This document shows, in pieces, positions 7,047-12,456 of a stretch of 14,985 bases of DNA. Source of the DNA: Verrucomicrobia bacterium UBA1263. Lineage in GTDB: Bacteria > Verrucomicrobiota > Verrucomicrobiia > Limisphaerales > UBA1412. The stretch covers positions 7,117-22,101 of the forward strand of contig DBVN01000078.1 in the NCBI GenBank assembly GCA_002308515.1. The letters run 5' to 3'. A program made the position numbers and the translations under genes. How positions within the stretch are numbered: the stretch's first letter is position 1; each line of letters begins with the position of its first letter. Under the pieces are notes generated by a model. The model was not told the DNA's origin, did no database searches, and worked only from the letters and a program-made list of their open reading frames with translations.

Positions 7047-7956
7047 ACGGAAATTGGACAAGCTCTGGCAGGTCTCACTGGAGATTCCTCTGGAATCAGA
7101 GGATGCCGTCATCGAGCTTTTTATCCGGCTTTTCGGGAACGATGTCTGTCCCTCGGCGTGGCAGCTGCATGAAAGCACTCGCACGAGAGTTTCTTTCTAC
7201 ACAGCGAAACTGCGCAAAACTCCCGCGGCGATCAAAGCTCTTATCAAGGGCGAACTGAAAAAACTGGCTGAGCTGGGACTGGATGTCTCGGCTCCCCGGA
7301 TCAGTGTCCGGCAAATCAAAAAGGAAGACTGGGCGGAGTCCTGGAAACGCCATTTCAAAGTCCTGACCTTTGATAAAAAGCTGATGATCGCTCCCAGCTG
7401 GAGCAAGCGAAAAGCCTCCAAAGGCATGGTCCGTCTGGTGCTGGATCCCGGCTTGAGTTTCGGCACAGGCCACCATCCCACGACCAGCTATTGTTTATCC
7501 CAAATCGTGAAATACATGCCGGCCGATGGAGAAAAACGCTCCATGCTGGACATTGGATGCGGTACGGGGATCCTCTCCATAGCGGCGGCGCGTCTGGGCT
7601 ACAAGCCTGTGTTCGGCTTTGACAACGACGCGGAAGCGGTGGAAAACTCCATTAAAAACGCGACAACGAATCAGGCCGAAAAACTGGTTGATTTCAAGGC
7701 GATGGGCGTTGAAAAAATGAATACCCGCAAAAAGGATCTGTGGGATATTGTTTGCGCCAATCTGGAAGCTCCCCTGCTGATGCAGGTAGCCGAAAGGATC
7801 GCCGCCAAAGTCGCCCCCAAAGGCAAACTTGTCGTCGCGGGCATTCTCACCCATCAGTTCAAGGCTGTCAGCGAAACGTATAAAAAATACGGTTTCAAAG
7901 TGACCGACTCCTGGACCGGCGGGGAATGGACTTCCGGCACATTGGAAAGGGCTTAG
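7033..7956 (+). CDS. prmA: Ribosomal protein L11 methyltransferase (PrmA)
   Basis: PrmA uses S-adenosylmethionine to methylate lysines and the N-terminus of ribosomal protein L11 in the cytosol. The protein is 307 residues, near the usual 290-300, starting at the ATG at 7033 inside the last codons of the tricorn gene. An upstream in-frame ATG at 6883 would only add a shadow of that gene. Visible features are an N-terminal L11-recognition region, EDWAESWKRHF (98-108), SFGTGHHPTT (142-151), the SAM-binding LDIGCGTGILSIAA (172-185), FDND (196-199), CANLEAPLL (241-249, the family NxxxxPL segment) and a PrmA-type end with GILTHQ and EWTSGTLER. The next gene follows after 5 nt. The pairing with a protease and a thioesterase gives no clear functional link; the family call itself is strong. 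Confidence 0.93.
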   Translation: MPASKRKLDKLWQVSLEIPLESEDAVIELFIRLFGNDVCPSAWQLHESTRTRVSFYTAKLRKTPAAIKALIKGELKKLAELGLDVSAPRISVRQIKKEDWAESWKRHFKVLTFDKKLMIAPSWSKRKASKGMVRLVLDPGLSFGTGHHPTTSYCLSQIVKYMPADGEKRSMLDIGCGTGILSIAAARLGYKPVFGFDNDAEAVENSIKNATTNQAEKLVDFKAMGVEKMNTRKKDLWDIVCANLEAPLLMQVAERIAAKVAPKGKLVVAGILTHQFKAVSETYKKYGFKVTDSWTGGEWTSGTLERA

Positions 7957-7961
7957 CGGGT

Positions 7962-8381
7962 ATGGATCCGATCCTGGAATTTTTTAAACGTGACCGCTTT
8001 GCCGAATGGATCGGGGTCAAGCTGCTGGAAGCTCGTCCCGGTTACGCGAAAGGTAAAGTGGATATCCAGCCCGCGCATCTGAACGGCTTCCGGGCGGTGC
8101 AGGGCGGTGTCATTTTCACACTGGCGGACTTTGTTATGGCCGGAGCCAGCAACGCGGACGGTCGTCTGGCCGTCGCGATCAATGCCTCCATCAACTATAT
8201 CAAGAGCGGCTACGGAAAAACCCTCTACGCCGAAGCGAAAGAAACTTCGTCGAATCCCAAACTGGCTTCATACGAAGTTCTGATCACAAACGACCAGGGA
8301 GAAACGATCGCGACCATGCAGGGACTGGCTTATCGCAAAAAAGACACCCTGACGGAAGTCGTCGAGAAAATGCCTGATTAA
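7962..8381 (+). CDS. PaaI-like hotdog-fold thioesterase
   Basis: A 139-residue single hotdog domain, the usual size for PaaI/YbgC-type acyl-CoA thioesterases, which hydrolyse CoA thioesters in the cytosol. The ATG at 7962 is preferred because FFKRDRFAEWIGVKLLE matches the normal family N-terminus; an in-frame ATG at 7926 would overlap prmA by 31 nt. HLNG (39-42), FTLADF (52-57) and AINASINYIKSG (72-83) fit the family. Of the PaaI catalytic positions Asn41 and Asp56 are present, but the HGG histidine is Gln47 (QGG). Activity may therefore differ, or the substrate may be unusual. It is last in the operon, 21 bp before a strong terminator. Aromatic acyl-CoA is the typical PaaI substrate; nothing here confirms it. 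Confidence 0.85.
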   Translation: MDPILEFFKRDRFAEWIGVKLLEARPGYAKGKVDIQPAHLNGFRAVQGGVIFTLADFVMAGASNADGRLAVAINASINYIKSGYGKTLYAEAKETSSNPKLASYEVLITNDQGETIATMQGLAYRKKDTLTEVVEKMPD

Positions 8382-8401
8382 AAACTTGATCATGCCGCAA
8401 A

Positions 8402-8438
8402 AAAAACTCCATCGGATTATTTTTCCGGTGGAGTTTTT
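8402..8438. terminator. Bidirectional intrinsic terminator between convergent operons
   Basis: Arms 8402-8415 and 8425-8438 pair over 14 bp with one G-T wobble and a 9-nt loop. The outer ends are A5 on the left and T5 on the right, so either strand transcribes a stem followed by U. It lies between the thioesterase stop at 8381 and the araB stop at 8455. Confidence 0.92.
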
Positions 8439-8454
8439 CGTTACAGCGTTTCAG

Positions 8455-10146
8455 CTATTTTCTCGTTTTCTCGCGGATGTCTATCAATTCCTTCATCACT
8501 GAATAGAGATTGCCGTTCCAATCCGGAGTTCCAAACGCGTCATGGAGCGTCTTGTACAGCGCGTAAAGCTTCTTATACACCGCGTGAGCCTTCGCGTTCG
8601 GCTTAAAGACCTTGGCTTTCACACCGGTCATGGCTTTCTGCGCCGCGGCAAAAGTATCATAGCCGCCCGCGGCCTTGCCCGCGACAACAGCGCCCGCGAT
8701 AGCCGAGCCCAAAGCACACGTTTGAGCCGAGCGGCTCACCTTCATGGGCCGTCCCGTCACATCCGCGTAGATCTGCATCGTCAGCGCGCTTTTCTCGGAT
8801 ATACCGCCGCAGTTGATGACCTGTTTGATCTTTACGCCGTATTCCTCAAAACGGTTGATGATCGTCAGCGCGCCGTAAGCGGTCGCTTCCACTAACGCGC
8901 GATAGATTTCCGCCGGGCTTGTGTATAAAGTTTGTCCCAGAAGCAATCCCGTCAAACGCTGATCGACCAGCACTGTTCTGTTGCCGTTGTTCCAATCCAG
9001 CGCGATCAAACCGGACTCGCCCGGTTTCAGCTTGGATGCCGCTTCGTCCATCTTCTTGTGATCCAGCAGTCCCTTCGCGGGCTGAATATAATCCACGAAC
9101 CAGTTGAAAATATCCCCTACGGCGGATTGTCCGGCCTCCAGGCCGTAATATCCCGGCAGCACACTGCCGTTGACCACACCGCAAAGCCCCGGAATATCTT
9201 TCAGCGGCTTTTTATTGGACACGATCGTGATATCGCAGGTACTCGTGCCGATGATCTTGACTAGAGTTCCTTCAGAAATACCGCATCCGATCGCGCCTAA
9301 ATGCGCGTCAAAAGCGCCCACAGCCACCGGGATCCCTTCAGGAAGTCCCGTTTTTTTGGCCCATTCCCTGCATAAACAGCCGGCCTTCGTATCCACGGAG
9401 TGCGTCTTTGAACTCAAATGAGAACGCAAAGCCGCCAGTTTGGGACTTAACTTGCCCAGGAATTTTTCATCCGGATAACCGCCCCAGGTTTCATTATACA
9501 TCGCCTTGTGACCGGCAGCGCACACGCCCACAGTCAAACGATCCGGATGCTGAGTCCCGGTCAAAACGGCAGGGATCCAGTCCGCGATCTCGACCCATAA
9601 ATACGCCGCGTCAAAAACCTTTGGCGCGACACGCAGACAATGCAGGATCTTGCTGAAAAACCATTCACTGGAATAAGTGCCGCCGCATTTTGCCAGATAC
9701 TGCGGACGCATCTTTCTGGCCAAACGGCTGATCTCTTCCGCCTCGGCCACACCGGTATGATCTTTCCACAGCCATGCCATCGCGTCAGGATTGTTGGCAA
9801 AACATTTCTGATCGGTAAGCGCGTTGCCGTTCGCGTCCACCGGCATCGGCGTACTGCCCGTAGTATCCACGCCCAAACCAATGACCTGATCGGCGGAAAA
9901 AGTCTTTATTTTCTTCCGGGCGTCGGCGATCACCTTCTTGATCGTCACTGCCGCGCCCTTTAAATAATCCGAGGGATGCTGACGTGCCAGATTCGGATCT
10001 CTTCCCAAAACCACACCTTTGACACCGTGTTCGTATGGATAAACGGATTCCGCTATCTCTTTGCCGCTGCGTACATCCACCAGCAGAGCGCGAACGGAAT
10101 TGGTCCCGTAATCCAGTCCTATTGTGTATTTATTGCTATTTTTCAT
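8455..10146 (-). CDS. araB: Ribulokinase
   Basis: Ribulokinase (EC 2.7.1.16) phosphorylates L-ribulose, and often other 2-ketopentoses, with ATP in L-arabinose catabolism. The protein has 563 residues, the normal length. It is an FGGY kinase throughout: phosphate-binding GLDYGTNSVRALLVD (10-24), GVDTTGSTPMPVD (92-104), the GAFDAHLGAIG motif with probable catalytic base Asp280 (277-287), TLVKIIGTSTCDI (294-306), GLEAGQSAVGD (335-345) and the C-terminal ATP-site segments INCGGISEKSALTMQIYADV (444-463) and ALGSAIAGA (478-486). The ATG at 10146 overlaps the end of the phosphatase gene by 11 nt, which implies coupled translation. No araA or araD is in view, so the sugar pathway may be encoded elsewhere. 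Confidence that it is ribulokinase rather than another FGGY pentulose kinase is high but not absolute. Confidence 0.92.
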   Translation of the reverse strand: MKNSNKYTIGLDYGTNSVRALLVDVRSGKEIAESVYPYEHGVKGVVLGRDPNLARQHPSDYLKGAAVTIKKVIADARKKIKTFSADQVIGLGVDTTGSTPMPVDANGNALTDQKCFANNPDAMAWLWKDHTGVAEAEEISRLARKMRPQYLAKCGGTYSSEWFFSKILHCLRVAPKVFDAAYLWVEIADWIPAVLTGTQHPDRLTVGVCAAGHKAMYNETWGGYPDEKFLGKLSPKLAALRSHLSSKTHSVDTKAGCLCREWAKKTGLPEGIPVAVGAFDAHLGAIGCGISEGTLVKIIGTSTCDITIVSNKKPLKDIPGLCGVVNGSVLPGYYGLEAGQSAVGDIFNWFVDYIQPAKGLLDHKKMDEAASKLKPGESGLIALDWNNGNRTVLVDQRLTGLLLGQTLYTSPAEIYRALVEATAYGALTIINRFEEYGVKIKQVINCGGISEKSALTMQIYADVTGRPMKVSRSAQTCALGSAIAGAVVAGKAAGGYDTFAAAQKAMTGVKAKVFKPNAKAHAVYKKLYALYKTLHDAFGTPDWNGNLYSVMKELIDIREKTRK

Positions 10147-12142
10147 CTTGTTTCAAAACCGCGTTTGCGTTTTCCGGCTGGCCTTTATATCTCAAAGCCA
10201 AAATCGTGATATCATCAGACTGCGGTTCATTCCCCGCGTGCTGATGGATAGAGGCGCAGATATCCGATGTGATCTCAGACACAGACTTTTCTTCTTCACC
10301 TCTGGTAAAGTTCAAAAGACGATCCTCACCGTAAAGCTCCTTCTTTTCATTCATGGCCTCATTCACACCGTCCGTATAAACAATGAGTGTATCTCCCGGT
10401 TCCAGCTGGACCTGGCTGTTCGTATAAACAGGATACTGGACCACACCCAGAACGATCCCCTTGGGCAGCTCCAGCCAGCGAGGCTCTTTCCCTTTGCTGA
10501 GCCAGACCGGCGGCAAATGACCGGCATTGGAATACTCCAGAATGCCCGTATCCGTATCCAGGATCCCGCAGAACACCGTCACAAACAGCGTCCGCTCATT
10601 TTGCAGGGACAACTCATGTCCGACCCGTTTGAGAATATCCGCGGGCGACATCTTCTGCCGCTGCATTCCTTTCATCAAGGTCAGCGTCACCGCCATGAAC
10701 AAAGCCGCGGGAACTCCCTTCCCCGAAACATCCCCTACCGTGAAAAAGATCCGGTGCGAATCCATCCTGAAGAAACTGTACAGATCGCCTCCCACTTCCT
10801 TGGCCGGCTCCAAAACCGCGTGGATATCTATATTATCCAGCCCCGGTATTTCAAAATCAGACGGCAGAAAACTCTTCTGGATACTGGTCGCGATCTTCAG
10901 CTCGCTGGTGATCCGCTCCTTGGCCGCCAGAGTCTCTCCCAAACTCGTGATATACGACTTCAAATTGACCCGCATATCCTCGATCGCGTCACTCAGGAAA
11001 CCGATCTCATTCCGCCGTTTTTCCTTCTGAATAGGCTTATCCAGATTCCCTTTCGCGATCACCATCGTCTCATCAGCCAAACTGGAGATCGGCCGTGTAA
11101 AGTTGTATGAGATCCACAACACAGCCAGCAAAAGAAAGATATTTCCCACGATAAACCCATGGAACTCCAGCTTCTGCATCTGATCCAGCCCCTTCAGCAT
11201 ATCCTTCTCCGAAACGATAAAAAGGACAGACCATCCGCTTTTTTCGATCATCGTCCGGTAAAGCCAGACAGGCTGCCCGGACAACTCTACATGATCCACA
11301 AATCCGACGACCCCAGAGTCAATGATTTTCTGAACCTTTCTAAGATCCTCCTTATCTGTCAGATCCGTAACCACTGAATCATCTATCAGATTCTTTCCGT
11401 CCGGTGTGACCAAAACCTGGCCCACGTCCGTCACCAAAGCCGCAAACCCCTCCTTCAAAGTACTCAAACGGGTAATGATATTCTGGAACGCCTCCAGCCC
11501 CATATCCGCCGTAACGACCCCGGCAAAACTGTTATCCTCATTGAAAAAAGGAACAGAATAAGTACACATCAGCGTATTGCCGCCGCCTTCATCGTAATAT
11601 GGTTCAGACCACACCGGAGTCAGCTTCTCCGCCGGTTCCGTGTACCACGGCTGAGAAAAATACGCGTAATCAGGCGAATTCAAATTCGTTTCCACCAGCA
11701 GAGGCATACTGGGCATCGAAAAATTTCCTCCGTTCGTCGTGGCGGATTGATCATTCATCCAATAAGAATAAAAAGACATATTCGTTCCATGATAAGTGCC
11801 CGGCTCAAAAGACACCGAAGAACCATAAAAAAGATTCGGATCCATCGTCAGCAAATTCTGGATACTCCAATAGATATTCTCCAGACTTTTATCGCTGTGT
11901 TCCACTGATTTTTTTAAAGACACCGTTGAATTCTCAAACACCGTCAAAATAGCGGTGATTTGATTGGCCGTACTTTCATTCAGCACCTGAACCAGATTGG
12001 AAACAGAACTTTTGGCGACCCTTTGTATCTCTCGTCCCTGATACCAGAAAATACCGGTCACGATCAGCGTCATACTCAAGAAAACAGTCAACCCCAACCG
12101 AAAAGCTAAACTGTTGTAGAACTTTATCTTTTTAAATAACAT
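10136..12142 (-). CDS. Membrane PP2C/SpoIIE-type serine phosphatase with Cache sensor and HAMP (RsbU-like)
   Basis: A 668-residue sensor phosphatase. In order: a first membrane helix (about 12-34), a large extracytoplasmic region (about 38-325) with dCache-like signature PWYTEP, PVWSEPYYDEGG and GVVTADMGLEAF, a second membrane helix (about 328-346), HAMP (about 347-400), a short coiled linker (about 400-425, ITSELKIATSIQKSFLP as in RsbU/Rsb-type proteins) and a PP2C domain (about 430-652). Metal-binding acidic residues are visible: Asp453 in EVGGD, Asp471 in GDVSGKG, Asp591 in YTDG and Asp643/644 in QSDD. Such enzymes dephosphorylate anti-sigma-antagonist-like (STAS) proteins in partner switching; no STAS or RsbW gene lies here, so the target is unknown. 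It overlaps araB by 11 nt, suggesting joint expression. No Shine-Dalgarno is evident before the ATG at 12142. Confidence 0.92.
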   Translation of the reverse strand: MLFKKIKFYNSLAFRLGLTVFLSMTLIVTGIFWYQGREIQRVAKSSVSNLVQVLNESTANQITAILTVFENSTVSLKKSVEHSDKSLENIYWSIQNLLTMDPNLFYGSSVSFEPGTYHGTNMSFYSYWMNDQSATTNGGNFSMPSMPLLVETNLNSPDYAYFSQPWYTEPAEKLTPVWSEPYYDEGGGNTLMCTYSVPFFNEDNSFAGVVTADMGLEAFQNIITRLSTLKEGFAALVTDVGQVLVTPDGKNLIDDSVVTDLTDKEDLRKVQKIIDSGVVGFVDHVELSGQPVWLYRTMIEKSGWSVLFIVSEKDMLKGLDQMQKLEFHGFIVGNIFLLLAVLWISYNFTRPISSLADETMVIAKGNLDKPIQKEKRRNEIGFLSDAIEDMRVNLKSYITSLGETLAAKERITSELKIATSIQKSFLPSDFEIPGLDNIDIHAVLEPAKEVGGDLYSFFRMDSHRIFFTVGDVSGKGVPAALFMAVTLTLMKGMQRQKMSPADILKRVGHELSLQNERTLFVTVFCGILDTDTGILEYSNAGHLPPVWLSKGKEPRWLELPKGIVLGVVQYPVYTNSQVQLEPGDTLIVYTDGVNEAMNEKKELYGEDRLLNFTRGEEEKSVSEITSDICASIHQHAGNEPQSDDITILALRYKGQPENANAVLKQDEK

Positions 12143-12196
12143 AGTGCTTCAAACACGGATGACACCAGGCCTCAACCCGGCATATCATCCTCAACC

Positions 12197-12211
12197 GCTT
12201 CATTATGAAGC
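12197..12211. promoter_or_regulatory. 15-nt palindrome in the leader of the phosphatase gene
   Basis: GCTTCAT-T-ATGAAGC is a perfect palindrome with 7-bp arms around one base, 55 bp upstream of the phosphatase ATG. Its size and symmetry suit a dimeric repressor or activator site. No regulator is identified. Confidence 0.45.
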
Positions 12212-12304
12212 AAAATCAGCAGAACATCAAGCATCCATTTTCACACATTCAAAACACCGGCCAAAGTTGCTGATATTCTACAATAATTTATTGAAAACCA
12301 AAGT

Positions 12305-12310
12305 ATTATA
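12305..12310 (-). promoter_or_regulatory. Candidate -10 element for the phosphatase-araB operon
   Basis: TATAAT on the minus strand lies within an AT-rich stretch about 163 bp upstream of the phosphatase ATG. No good -35 hexamer sits at the expected spacing. If it is used, the leader would carry the palindrome at 12197-12211. The rest of 12143-12373 shows no gene. Confidence 0.3.
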
Positions 12311-12373
12311 TAGAAACAAATGGTCTATGGATCTCAGCGTCACTTTTGCTGCCCAACCAGGGATCCATTCTGA

Positions 12374-12449
12374 ATACCCTCGCGGGGGGTATCAATAACA
12401 GAGCCGCGCGACCTGCGCGGCTCCGTTATTGATCAATCTGACTGATTGA
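12374..12449 (-). terminator. Hairpin cluster downstream of the right-hand FGE/PA14/Ig gene
   Basis: Three inverted repeats follow the stop at 12457. A small one (TCAATC/GATTGA, 12433-12449) comes first. Next is a long one, arms 12391-12409 and 12415-12433, pairing 18 of 19 with a 5-nt loop. Last is ATACCC/GGGTAT (12374-12392), sharing two bases with the long arm. The long stem is the likely transcript end or 3' stabiliser. It lacks the T run of a classical intrinsic terminator on either strand, so factor-dependent termination or mRNA protection are alternatives. Confidence 0.6.
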
Positions 12450-12456
12450 AAACTGA

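Noticed and set aside
10124..11110. 328-codon plus-strand frame opposite the phosphatase gene
   Set aside because: It covers the conserved PP2C domain in antisense. The translation is low-complexity and basic, with no family signature.
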